A DNA stretch of 64,000 nucleotides, from positions 62,001 to 126,000 of the forward strand of contig NZ_JAHKQF010000004.1 in the NCBI RefSeq assembly GCF_018860965.1. The letters are read 5' to 3'. Positions 9,775-17,658 of this stretch are shown one piece after another. The translations under genes were made by a program, and so were the position numbers. This DNA is from Alteromonas sp. C1M14. GTDB lineage: Bacteria > Pseudomonadota > Gammaproteobacteria > Enterobacterales > Alteromonadaceae. The notes under the pieces are model-generated. The model worked only from the letters and a program-made list of their open reading frames with translations. It did not search any database and was not told where the DNA came from. The first letter of the stretch is position 1. Each line of letters starts with the position of its first letter.

Positions 9775-10973
9775 AGTGGTTGATGTTGCTGCTGTGTGCG
9801 GTCAGTGTTTCGTCATTGGGGACCGAGTTTAGCGGTAAAGTACAAGCCGTCTGGCACCAATCCGACCTTCCTACCACCTGGCTTGAAAGTGGCACTGGGG
9901 TTACCCGCTTTGACGATAATGATGTGGCATTGCAGCAAACTGTCATGCGTATCAAGCATACCGTGGTACCGTCTTTTGATGTGCAGGTAGACGCCAGTTA
10001 TTATGCCGATGGCGATCAGCACCTTGGTCTTACCCAGCTTCAACTTATCTATAAACCCCTTTTACCCAGTCGCATAAAATGGCGGGCTCGGGTGGGGTTC
10101 TTCTACCCTGAAATGTCATTGGAAAATGTGGATACCAACTGGTTATCGCCATACACCTACTCCCAGTCAGCCATTAACAGCTGGATAGGCGAAGAGTTAC
10201 GTACCGCCGGCGCTGAATTTATTCTCTATCGACCGGGACGGGCCGTGCGTAGTCCGTGGAGCTGGGAGTTTCGTGCCGCCGTTTTTAAAGGTAATGATCC
10301 CTTAGGCTCCATTATTTCATGGCGTGGATTTGCGCTGCACGACCGCCAAAGCCTGCATCACGAACGCTTACAATTTGCCCCTTACCCAACGGTTATTGAT
10401 ACTAACGTGATATGGCACCCAGATTGGGTAGAACCCTTTACCGAAATTGATGGTAAATGGGGCGTCTATGTCGGCCTTCATCTGGATTATCTACGTCAAA
10501 CTCAGTTACGTTACTATTACTACGACAACCTAGCCGATCCTAATGCGGTTAATGATCAGCGACTATATGCTTGGCACACCAAATTTCACTCACTGGCCAT
10601 GCAACATAATATAACAACCAAAACCCGGTTTATTATGCAGTGGATGACCGGTGACACCCTAATGGGTGAACACTTTGTTTACACCCAGTACGATGCCTTC
10701 TACGCCATGCTAAGCCACCGCCAAGATCGTCATCGGTTTTCGGCCCGGGTTGATATATTTGATGTGGATGAAGATGATATTTTTGAAAATGACCAAAATA
10801 ACAGTCACGGCCATGGCATAACGGTTAACTGGCGATATGATGTGTCTGATCATTGGCAAGTGGGCGTGGAATATTCCCGAGTGCACAGTGATGCCGCAAA
10901 CCGGGTTCAATTTAACCTACCAACAGCGGTCACTCAGCAGCAAACCTTATTGGTAAGCGAATATCACTGGTAA
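9771..10973 (+). CDS. Predicted outer-membrane beta-barrel protein
   Basis: This 400-residue protein has a signal peptide of about 18 residues (MKWLMLLLCAV...) followed by alternating hydrophobic/polar strands rich in Tyr, Trp and Arg, and it ends in SEYHW. An aromatic last residue is typical of outer-membrane barrels. The ATG at 9771 overlaps the TGA of the GGDEF-EAL gene (ATGA) and has AGAGGGAG upstream, so it is the third gene of the operon. I cannot place it in a named porin family. It could be a porin or a structural partner of the periplasmic protein made two genes earlier. Confidence 0.75.
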   Translation: MKWLMLLLCAVSVSSLGTEFSGKVQAVWHQSDLPTTWLESGTGVTRFDDNDVALQQTVMRIKHTVVPSFDVQVDASYYADGDQHLGLTQLQLIYKPLLPSRIKWRARVGFFYPEMSLENVDTNWLSPYTYSQSAINSWIGEELRTAGAEFILYRPGRAVRSPWSWEFRAAVFKGNDPLGSIISWRGFALHDRQSLHHERLQFAPYPTVIDTNVIWHPDWVEPFTEIDGKWGVYVGLHLDYLRQTQLRYYYYDNLADPNAVNDQRLYAWHTKFHSLAMQHNITTKTRFIMQWMTGDTLMGEHFVYTQYDAFYAMLSHRQDRHRFSARVDIFDVDEDDIFENDQNNSHGHGITVNWRYDVSDHWQVGVEYSRVHSDAANRVQFNLPTAVTQQQTLLVSEYHW

Positions 10974-11009
10974 AGGTCGGCCTTACCAGTGATGGCTTGC
11001 TACTGGAGA

Positions 11010-13127
11010 TTAATCGCTTTTTATATCGTCTACGAAATTCCACATAACCTGAAGCTGCTCTTTAAAGCCATTATTCAGTAATGGAAAACGGTGGAAGGTT
11101 TTAGGATCCAGCGATACCTGTTCAATATGAAAGCCGGCTCTGGTGCCATATCGCTTCCAAGGGTTGCGGCAAAATAGGGTAAACCACCGTTCCACAAACC
11201 CTGCTAATTGGCGTATGTCATGTTGTTTATCAAACCCATTTAACATCAGCTCCACCAGTATGCTTTTGGGCCACATTTGCCGTGCAAGATAGCAATTCAT
11301 AATAAAATCACACACCACGTAGGGCATCAGATCGGCTTCGTCAGTTTGCTCTTCTGGCCGTAATTCAGCCGTGGGTTGCTGAACGTTCACCCGGTGCATT
11401 TGCTCAAGGCGATGGCGAGCACTTTCGCCATCCATGGTTAGCGGCAAGCCGGTTTGTTCTAACCACTGATTAATTTTACGAATAGTGGTTTTATTAATGC
11501 CGGCAATAACAGAAATGACACCTGAGGTGTCGCCATCCATAGTGGCATAACCCAACGCCGATTCGGATAAATTCGAGGTGGCAATAAGCAATTTATTTTC
11601 CCGGTTTGCCAACATCCATACCCCTGGGCTACGACTGCGGGCCTGAATATTTTGTAACGCGATATCATCGGTTTCCCAACTCAGTGGGTTATCAGGGTAG
11701 AGCTCGTTTACCAGTTGATGGTATTGCTGTACTACCGGTTCGATATTCCAACTGTAAAAGGTGGCGCCTATCTCTTGGGCTAGATATTTTGCCGCGTTTA
11801 AGGTTGTATCCGAAGAATTGCTGGTGCCCTGATATAAACACACCAATATTTGCGGCATGGCTTTGTGTTTTAACCAAGCCACTTTATCTTCGCCGGGCGA
11901 CACAGGCGCGATCTTCTCTCGTAGTTTTGCTGGCAAAGCCGCAAGATAATCGGCCACACCCAGCTGTTCTAGAGCAACGAAATGAGACACATACACCGAC
12001 GCTGCCACCAAAGCAGAATCAGCGCCGCCAGATAAACTCACCACATAACCGTGGGTATGAGTTCGGGTGGTCCAATCCCACAAGCCGTTGCCCAGCGCAT
12101 AGCAAATTTCGGTATAGTTGTGATCATCCTCACTTAATGAGGACCAAAATAAGGGAAGCTCATCGTTGGCAGCGTCAACGCGGTCGAACTTGCGAGCAGC
12201 CAGTACGGCGTCGCTAGGCAAGGCTAACGTTAGCGGCGCCGAAACCACGTGATTGTCATCAATCATAATGGTTTCGCTGCTATTTATACGCGACACCCGA
12301 TTGGCACTTAAATTCACCAAGGTTTGGTTCATAACCACATCACGTACGTTAAAGCGGTCGCCGCGAGATACCACCTGCCCTTCCGACGCAATCATTGACC
12401 CACCATCGAAAATACTGGTGCCGTTTTCAGTGCCCGCTAAATTGGCGTAGGCATAAACCACACCGAAAGCCCGAGAGCCTTCTTTAATAAACTGTTCACG
12501 AACCTTATTTTTGCCCACGGCAAAATGGGAAGCACTGGGGTTTAGCAAAACATCCACATTACGATGGTACAGATCCCGTCCCGGCCGATTAGCCACCCAC
12601 GCATCTTCACAGGTTTCGATGCCTATTCGCACCCCTCTAGCGTCGATAACGATATCGCCAAAAGGCACATTAAAACGGGGATGATTCACCACCTTGCCTC
12701 GCGGCCAGGCTTCAAACCACCGGGGTTCATAATGCACCCCATTACGGGCTAAATACTGCTTACAGGCAAAGCCATGCAAGCCCTTCGCGCTAACAAAGGC
12801 GGTGGTATTGTAAACTTGGCCACCGGGAAACATAACCGGCATCCCCATCGCTACCAGTAAATCTTGGCCGCTCTTCGCCTTGTGATGCAATCGGTGAAGA
12901 CCGTTTAGCACATCTTGCAACGCAGCTTCTGTGGCATCATTAAATTCTTGGTAGTTAAAATTGTCTTCACAACCATACCCGGTTAAAGCCAGCTCCGGCA
13001 TCAGCAAAACATTAATATGTGCTGACACGGCTCGCTCGATAGCGGTGAGAACCCGCGTCACATTACCTTTAAAATCAAATGGAATCTGACGCAGCGCTGC
13101 TGTGCCTATTCGGGTGTAATTTGCCAT
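11010..13127 (-). CDS. nadE: Glutamine-dependent NAD+ synthetase
   Basis: It makes NAD+ from nicotinate adenine dinucleotide using glutamine and ATP. The 705-residue protein has an N-terminal nitrilase-type glutaminase (glutamate in MPELALTGYG, catalytic cysteine in GIETCEDAW, LLNPSAS) and a C-terminal NAD synthetase with the PP-loop SLSGGADSAL and LSESALGYAT. It begins eight bases after the pncB stop with AAGGT six bases before the ATG, so pncB-nadE is an operon. Having its own glutaminase domain sets it apart from the short ammonia-dependent NadE of E. coli. Confidence 0.95.
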   Translation of the reverse strand: MANYTRIGTAALRQIPFDFKGNVTRVLTAIERAVSAHINVLLMPELALTGYGCEDNFNYQEFNDATEAALQDVLNGLHRLHHKAKSGQDLLVAMGMPVMFPGGQVYNTTAFVSAKGLHGFACKQYLARNGVHYEPRWFEAWPRGKVVNHPRFNVPFGDIVIDARGVRIGIETCEDAWVANRPGRDLYHRNVDVLLNPSASHFAVGKNKVREQFIKEGSRAFGVVYAYANLAGTENGTSIFDGGSMIASEGQVVSRGDRFNVRDVVMNQTLVNLSANRVSRINSSETIMIDDNHVVSAPLTLALPSDAVLAARKFDRVDAANDELPLFWSSLSEDDHNYTEICYALGNGLWDWTTRTHTHGYVVSLSGGADSALVAASVYVSHFVALEQLGVADYLAALPAKLREKIAPVSPGEDKVAWLKHKAMPQILVCLYQGTSNSSDTTLNAAKYLAQEIGATFYSWNIEPVVQQYHQLVNELYPDNPLSWETDDIALQNIQARSRSPGVWMLANRENKLLIATSNLSESALGYATMDGDTSGVISVIAGINKTTIRKINQWLEQTGLPLTMDGESARHRLEQMHRVNVQQPTAELRPEEQTDEADLMPYVVCDFIMNCYLARQMWPKSILVELMLNGFDKQHDIRQLAGFVERWFTLFCRNPWKRYGTRAGFHIEQVSLDPKTFHRFPLLNNGFKEQLQVMWNFVDDIKSD

Positions 13128-13135
13128 TGGTGACC

Positions 13136-14344
13136 TTATGCCCAGTCTACTTCAAATACTTTTTTCAGATAGCTGACGAATTCGGGATCGTCACACAGGT
13201 TCTTACCCGGCGCATCTGAAATTTTCGCCACGGGTTTGCCATTTACCCGCACCAGTTTCATCACAATATTTAACGGCGTCACACCACGCACATCATTGGA
13301 TAAAAACGTACCAATGCCAAAAGATGTACGAATGCGCCCGCGAAAGCGTAAAAACAACGACACCATGGTTTTAAAATCCAGGCTATCGCTAAATATTATG
13401 GTTTTATTTGTGGGGTCGATATTGAGGTTTTTGTACATCTCAATCGCCCTTTCTCCGAATTCTATCGGATCACCGGAGTCATGTCTCAAGCCATCGAATA
13501 ATTTGGCAAAATATAAATCAAAGTCGCGAACAAAGGCATCCATGCCAATGGTATCGGTTAGCGCATAGCCAAGTTGGCCGCGGAACTCTTTTACCCAGGT
13601 TTCTAGCGTATGTTTTTGGGAATGCACCAGTTGCACCCCAATTTGCTGAGACAACATGAAAATTTCATGGGCCATGGTGCCAATAGGCAAAATATCGAAC
13701 TCTTTAGCCAGGTGCATATTCGAAGTGCCCACGAAAAAATCGGGAAGCATTTTTTTGAGCATATCAATAACGGTAAATTGGGCTTCGTAACTAAACCGTC
13801 GTCGGGTGCCAAATTCGGCTATTTGTAGGCCGGTTAAATCATGCTTTTTATGCTGTTGTTGCAACCATTTTATTTTTTCATATAAAGGCTGGCGAACATC
13901 TTCATAGCTCTTATTTGGGTAATTATGGCGGTTATACACCTCGGCCACCGTTGATAAAACCGGCATTTCAAAATTATGCACATGCATCAATGGCCCTTTT
14001 GCGCTAATGGCTAACTGGCCATCTTCTTCACCGATATGCAAAAACCGATTTTGATACGACCACATTCTCACCCATTCAATAAAGTCTTTGGTATACCAAG
14101 GAATGCGCTCTAGCCATTGAATTTGCCCTGAGGTAAATCGTAGGCCTTCAATTTTGGCTAATTCTTGCTGAATTTCAGCCCGATAGGGCCGTAAGTCGGT
14201 ATCACCTCGCACCACAAAACGATATTCCACGTCTTCCACATAGGGATATTGGTGCATAAAGCACTGCCACATGTTCATTTTGTAGAAGTCGTTATCGAGG
14301 GCAGAAAAGTTGAGGTTTTTTCTAAATAGGGAGTTGCGCGCCAT
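13136..14344 (-). CDS. pncB: Nicotinate phosphoribosyltransferase
   Basis: This Preiss-Handler enzyme converts nicotinate and PRPP to nicotinate mononucleotide. The 402 residues from ATG 14344 match the family start (about 400 residues, LDNDFYKMNMWQ near the N-terminus). An upstream in-frame ATG at 14407 would add 21 residues not typical of the family. The phosphorylated catalytic histidine lies in GTMAHEIF, and the substrate loop contains DGLRHDSGDP. It is co-transcribed with nadE and divergent from the NadD-like and NrtR genes. A palindrome at 14444-14460, shared with the opposite promoter, suggests joint control by NrtR (inference). Confidence 0.95.
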   Translation of the reverse strand: MARNSLFRKNLNFSALDNDFYKMNMWQCFMHQYPYVEDVEYRFVVRGDTDLRPYRAEIQQELAKIEGLRFTSGQIQWLERIPWYTKDFIEWVRMWSYQNRFLHIGEEDGQLAISAKGPLMHVHNFEMPVLSTVAEVYNRHNYPNKSYEDVRQPLYEKIKWLQQQHKKHDLTGLQIAEFGTRRRFSYEAQFTVIDMLKKMLPDFFVGTSNMHLAKEFDILPIGTMAHEIFMLSQQIGVQLVHSQKHTLETWVKEFRGQLGYALTDTIGMDAFVRDFDLYFAKLFDGLRHDSGDPIEFGERAIEMYKNLNIDPTNKTIIFSDSLDFKTMVSLFLRFRGRIRTSFGIGTFLSNDVRGVTPLNIVMKLVRVNGKPVAKISDAPGKNLCDDPEFVSYLKKVFEVDWA

Positions 14345-14443
14345 GGCATTCGCTCGAAGTGAGTGATTAAGATGGCGTTTTTTGTGGTTGGACGTTGGCG
14401 GATGCAAGGGTTTGGTCTCATCCTGTTATAACAATAGTTAACG

Positions 14444-14460
14444 AGTATTCTATCAATACC
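14444..14460. promoter_or_regulatory. Candidate NrtR operator, pncB side
   Basis: The 17-mer AGTATTCTATCAATACC contains the inverted repeat GTATT/AATAC with a 5-base gap. It has the same length and same arms as the site at 14567-14583, and it lies about 100 bases upstream of pncB. Assignment to NrtR is inference from position and duplication. Confidence 0.4.
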
Positions 14461-14566
14461 CTTTAAAGTCAACGATAAGTTAAAAATAACACGGAGAAAA
14501 GCCTATCACAATGCATGATAAACAGGGATATTCACGGTCATTCTGTTGCTTTTTAATGTCGAAATA

Positions 14567-14583
14567 AGTATCTTTAAAATACT
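14567..14583. promoter_or_regulatory. Candidate NrtR operator, nadD-like side
   Basis: AGTATCTTTAAAATACT is a 17-mer with seven of eight pairs palindromic. It ends 18 bases before the NadD-like start. Together with 14444-14460 it defines a shared pattern AGTATnnTnnnAATACY. Confidence 0.45.
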
Positions 14584-14601
14584 CTATAAATGGAATACGC
14601 A

Positions 14602-15129
14602 ATGAACATCGCTATATTGGGTTCTGCCTTTAACCCGCCTACCCGAGGGCATTTAGATGCTGTGAAAACAGTGTTAAACCATGAAAATGGTTATGATCGG
14701 GTATTGCTCATTCCTGCTTATCAACACGCCTTTGCCAAATCCATGATCGCCTACTCTCATAGAGTGGCGCTAACCGAAGCCTTTGTGCGTGACATTAATG
14801 ACAGTCGAGTGCACGCCCTCAGTGTGGAGCATCTTATTGCCAAAGACGATGTCCCTGTGTATACCTTCGACGTGTTGTCATATTTACACAACAATGGGTA
14901 TGAAAAAGATAACCTTAGCTTTGTTATTGGTCCGGATAACAAAGCGAACTGGAATAAGTTCTACAAAGCCGATGACATCACGCAGCGCTGGGATGTACTG
15001 GTTGTGCCAGAAAATGTGCCGGTGCGTTCAACCATGGTAAGAAACGCCGTATCCAATAACCAAGATATCCGTGGATTCGTCACCCCTTCGGTGGCAGCTT
15101 ACCTCACTACCCATTCCGTTTATGTCTGA
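14602..15129 (+). CDS. NadD-like nicotinate/nicotinamide-nucleotide adenylyltransferase
   Basis: This 175-residue nucleotidyltransferase should join AMP to nicotinate or nicotinamide mononucleotide, the step between pncB and nadE. It has the ATP-binding GSAFNPPTRGH at the N-terminus, IGPDNKANW in the middle and VPVRSTMVR near the end, corresponding to the ISSTxxR signature. It is shorter than most NadD proteins (about 210). The ATG at 14602 has GGA seven bases upstream and gives the canonical MNIAILG start. An ATG at 14590 is possible. The housekeeping nadD usually sits elsewhere in gammaproteobacteria, so this may be a second enzyme dedicated to salvage. It overlaps nrtR by eight bases. Confidence 0.85.
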   Translation: MNIAILGSAFNPPTRGHLDAVKTVLNHENGYDRVLLIPAYQHAFAKSMIAYSHRVALTEAFVRDINDSRVHALSVEHLIAKDDVPVYTFDVLSYLHNNGYEKDNLSFVIGPDNKANWNKFYKADDITQRWDVLVVPENVPVRSTMVRNAVSNNQDIRGFVTPSVAAYLTTHSVYV

Positions 15130-15823
15130 ATCCAGTATCACCCGCCCAGTTTGTACCATCAATGCGGTATTGTTTCGTATCATCACAAGGCAATTGCAGG
15201 TCGCCTTGGTGCGTCGCCCTGCTAACGCGGCGGTGTACGCTAACACCCTTGCTTTACCTGGGGGCGCCATAGACCCTCACAGTGACCAAACGCTCAACGA
15301 CACCCTGCTACGTCATCTTAAAAGTAAGACCGGCATTACCCCGTCCTATACAGCAAAGTTAGAATTTGAAGGTAATTTAGCCCGGGATCCGCAAGGGTGG
15401 AGTATTTCCTGCCCCTATTTGTGCTTCACCGATGAGCATGCTCTTGCCTTAACAGACGTACACTGGTTTGCGGTGACAGATTTTCTTCACGACGCACCAC
15501 CGGTAAGCCTGCCCTTCGATCACCAAATGGTTATTCAAAAAGCTTTTCAGCGTTTGTATAACCGCGCGAGGTACAGCACAGAGCCTAACTTTTTCTTTCG
15601 CCAACCGTTTACCCTGTCTGAGCTACAAACGGTGTATGAGGTAATTTTAGGTAAGCCTCTGCATAAAAAGAACTTCAGAGATCGTATTGATGAAAGTGTT
15701 TCGGTTATGGAAACCGGCGAATCAAAAATTGTGAAACGCAGTCGCGCTAAACTCTATACACACACGAACCCTTATAAACCTCACTTTTTTTCCCGCGTGC
15801 TGCAAGGTGCATTTGATTATTGA
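15122..15823 (+). CDS. nrtR: NrtR-type Nudix-related transcriptional repressor of NAD genes
   Basis: This 233-residue protein has an N-terminal Nudix-like fold and a C-terminal winged helix, the layout of NrtR. NrtR is a repressor that senses ADP-ribose and controls NAD synthesis. The Nudix box is eroded: after LPGGAID the expected REUxEExGU reads RHLKSKTGI, so the catalytic glutamates are absent, as fits a sensor rather than a hydrolase. The wHTH is near residues 150-220 (FTLSELQTVYEVILG). The ATG at 15122 overlaps the NadD-like stop. Position next to pncB, nadE and nadD-like genes strongly supports the name. Confidence 0.88.
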   Translation: MSESSITRPVCTINAVLFRIITRQLQVALVRRPANAAVYANTLALPGGAIDPHSDQTLNDTLLRHLKSKTGITPSYTAKLEFEGNLARDPQGWSISCPYLCFTDEHALALTDVHWFAVTDFLHDAPPVSLPFDHQMVIQKAFQRLYNRARYSTEPNFFFRQPFTLSELQTVYEVILGKPLHKKNFRDRIDESVSVMETGESKIVKRSRAKLYTHTNPYKPHFFSRVLQGAFDY

Positions 15824-16141
15824 CCCTTTAGCATCATGAGTACTTCCTCTTTATTACGCCCGTGCTAAACGGACAGCAATTAAAAAATACGGACATATTA
15901 AATAATTTTCAGCCTTTCTTTACCCCTTGTCTTTCATGCAGTAGTCATCCTCAGTCAACACTTCAAAATATAATTTGTCAGCCTCATGCTGATACGTCTC
16001 GTTAGGCGCTCATGATGGGAATAAAGGCGTTTCCACATCACCCTTAAGGCTCCGGTCTTTCGCATGGGGAGCAAACATAGGTAGCCTAGCGGTACCCAAA
16101 CACGTCACTTTCTTAGGACCTAACACAATGAGAAGGACAGT
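15824..16141. other. Leader/promoter region upstream of the graspetide cassette
   Basis: These 318 bases contain no convincing gene. They hold small hairpins, for example TCAGC/GCTGA at 15978-15992, and a structured-looking stretch around 16030-16105 (GGCTCC...GGGGAGC followed by AGGTAGCCTAGCGGTACC). The last 150 bases could be a transcribed leader of the LuxR-type gene. A ribosome-binding site AAGGA precedes the ATG at 16142. The tail loosely recalls the 3' part of a c-di-GMP-I aptamer, but the core is not there. Confidence 0.4.
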
Positions 16142-16399
16142 ATGATGAACAATCACGCAATACCCATAAGCAAACAGATAGAGCAGCTTTCCAGGCGAGA
16201 AATACAGGTCGCACACAAAATTATGGAGGGGTTACCCAACAAACGAATCGCTTCTCAATTATTTATTAGCGAACGCACCGTTAAGTTTCACTGTGCAAAC
16301 ATTTACCGAAAACTCGGTATTCCTAACCGTACGTCGCTGATGGCAAATTATTATCGTCAACTGCATCAACCCGACATGGGATCAGCAGACACCCGCTAG
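16142..16399 (+). CDS. Small LuxR-type HTH transcriptional regulator
   Basis: The 85-residue protein consists almost only of a LuxR/GerE helix-turn-helix (LSRREIQVAHKIMEG, then IASQLFISERTVKFHCANIYRKLG). There is no receiver or autoinducer-binding domain. AAGGA lies seven bases before the first of two adjacent ATG codons. It stands 72 bases upstream of the precursor peptide gene on the same strand, so it probably regulates the RiPP cassette. The signal it responds to is not visible. Confidence 0.85.
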   Translation: MMNNHAIPISKQIEQLSRREIQVAHKIMEGLPNKRIASQLFISERTVKFHCANIYRKLGIPNRTSLMANYYRQLHQPDMGSADTR

Positions 16400-16471
16400 C
16401 AAAATAGTACACTGGGTAAGGTCAGACAGGGGGTCTGGCAACAAGGAATAGTCCCTTTTAAGGAGAACAAC

Positions 16472-16654
16472 ATGCAAGTAAATACAGCGTTACCCTGCCC
16501 ACTTGATAAGCAAGACGAGGCGAATGTTAACGGCGGTAGTACAACGGGTGGTGAGGTAAGCCTTCCTTTTAACGCAACCTTTCGCCTACCGGCTTACTAC
16601 ACCCAGGCATTAGGTGAAACCGGTGGTAGTTATCCCGATGAGTCACTTTTTTAA
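16472..16654 (+). CDS. Putative graspetide (microviridin/marinostatin-like) precursor peptide
   Basis: A 60-residue peptide with a very strong ribosome-binding site (AAGGAG, six bases before ATG 16472). It has no hydrophobic segment. The leader contains LPFNATFRL at residues 31-39, which resembles the PFFARFL motif that microviridin ligases recognise. The C-terminus reads TGGSYPDESLF (residues 50-60), comparable to the TxKYPSD core of microviridins and the TMRYPSD of marinostatin, but with one extra residue before YP and a changed order after it. Donor side chains T50, S53 and S58 and acceptors E49, D56 and E57 could form ester links. It is followed directly by an ATP-grasp ligase gene. The product and ring pattern are inference. 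Confidence 0.72.
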   Translation: MQVNTALPCPLDKQDEANVNGGSTTGGEVSLPFNATFRLPAYYTQALGETGGSYPDESLF

Positions 16655-16660
16655 TCCAGC

Positions 16661-16692
16661 GACGTGCGGCAGCATAAGTGGCTGCCGCCGTC
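16661..16692 (+). promoter_or_regulatory. Intercistronic GC-rich hairpin between precursor and ligase genes
   Basis: Arm 16661-16673 pairs with 16681-16692 over 12 base pairs with a single bulged T around a 7-base loop. There is no following T-run, so it is not a standard terminator. Such hairpins can protect the 3' end of an abundant precursor mRNA or reduce read-through to the enzyme gene (inference). Confidence 0.6.
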
Positions 16693-16712
16693 ATTAGATT
16701 AATACTCATTGT

Positions 16713-17609
16713 ATGCTTGCCCTTTGTCTTGGCGATGCTGCCGACCCACAGATACAGCACATTGCAAACGCCTTAGCCACCTCGAAGGTTGACGTATGCA
16801 TTGTCAATACTGCCCATTTCCCGAGTAATATCCATATTCATTTCGCCCCCAAAGATAACCACTACCTCATTGCTCAACAAAACGAACAATACCCACTAGA
16901 AGCATTCGGTGTGTTTTACTGGCAGCGCTTTGTGCCCCCAATTCAGTCAACTAATTCATCATTGTTAGCCAATCTCACCAGTGCCCTGTCGCCGCTTTTC
17001 TTAACCTGTCCGCACCGCTGGTACAATTCGCTACACGCAGTGAGGTATCATCAAGCCAAACCCATGCAGTTAAGTGCCGCCCATAAACTTGGCGCCCTTA
17101 TTCCGGCGACTTGTATCAGCAATCATATTCACCACGTAACAAGTTTTTGCCGTACGCAACCCAACCTCATTGTTAAACCCGTATTTGGCGGTACCTATAC
17201 CCAACGAATTAAACGCAATGGTAAGTTATCCACGCCTATTTCTGCTCTTTTAACCGGCCCACCGTTGACATTTCAAGCATGGGTTGAGGGCGAGGATATA
17301 CGTAGTTTTGTCATTGATGATCAGGTGTTTAGTGCGGAGATATCGTCGGATGCCGATGATTATCGCATTGATACTTGTGCCAGCGCACACAAGACCAATC
17401 TGCCCAAAAACATTGAGGATTTAAGCATTCGACTATGCCGGGAAATGGGCATGAAATGGTGTGCCATAGATTGGCGTAGAACGTCTAACAATCGATATGT
17501 TTTTTTAGAAGCGAACCCATGCCCCACATTTTGTCGGTTTGAATCGGATACGGGACTGCCCATTACAGAGGCATTGATAGGAGCGATGATAAAGACGGCT
17601 GTAACCTAA
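16713..17609 (+). CDS. MvdC/MvdD-like ATP-grasp graspetide ligase
   Basis: This 298-residue ATP-grasp enzyme resembles the microviridin ligases, which activate Asp/Glu side chains of a precursor and join them to Ser/Thr/Lys. The N-terminal domain has IVNTAHFPSN (residues 30-39) and FYWQRFVPP (68-76), the equivalent of the family's WYRRP segment. Then come KPMQLSAAHKLGALIP (116-131), the ATP lysine K155 in IVKPVFGG, EGEDIR (192-197), AIDWRR (251-256) and the metal-binding FLEANP (264-269). RimK-type glutamate ligases are less likely because of the N-terminal domain. The ribosome-binding site is weak compared with the precursor's. Only one ligase is present, whereas microviridin clusters usually have two, and no transporter or acetyltransferase is adjacent. 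Confidence 0.85.
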   Translation: MLALCLGDAADPQIQHIANALATSKVDVCIVNTAHFPSNIHIHFAPKDNHYLIAQQNEQYPLEAFGVFYWQRFVPPIQSTNSSLLANLTSALSPLFLTCPHRWYNSLHAVRYHQAKPMQLSAAHKLGALIPATCISNHIHHVTSFCRTQPNLIVKPVFGGTYTQRIKRNGKLSTPISALLTGPPLTFQAWVEGEDIRSFVIDDQVFSAEISSDADDYRIDTCASAHKTNLPKNIEDLSIRLCREMGMKWCAIDWRRTSNNRYVFLEANPCPTFCRFESDTGLPITEALIGAMIKTAVT

Positions 17610-17634
17610 TTTACAGCCATCTAAAAAAATAGAC

Positions 17635-17651
17635 GGGCGCGATGAACGCCC
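17635..17651 (-). terminator. Probable terminator of hslVU
   Basis: GGGCG/CGCCC with a 7-base loop lies eight bases beyond the hslU stop. On the minus strand it is followed after five bases by a run of seven T. Confidence 0.55.
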
Positions 17652-17658
17652 TAAGATA

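Noticed and set aside
12000..12220. 203-codon plus-strand ORF (11606-12217) opposite nadE
   Set aside because: It lies wholly within the well-conserved nadE frame on the other strand and has no family features.
16030..16105. Cyclic-di-GMP-I (GEMM) riboswitch before the LuxR-type gene
   Set aside because: The order AAAGGC, AAGGCTCCGG, AGGTAGCCTAGCGGTACC loosely follows the aptamer, but the invariant GACGCAAAGCC segment and the GNRA-capped P2 stem are absent. A covariance-model search would settle it.
16010..16216. 68-codon minus-strand ORF upstream of and overlapping the LuxR-type gene
   Set aside because: No ribosome-binding site, no recognisable family, and it overlaps a clear HTH gene. 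It is probably a shadow frame.
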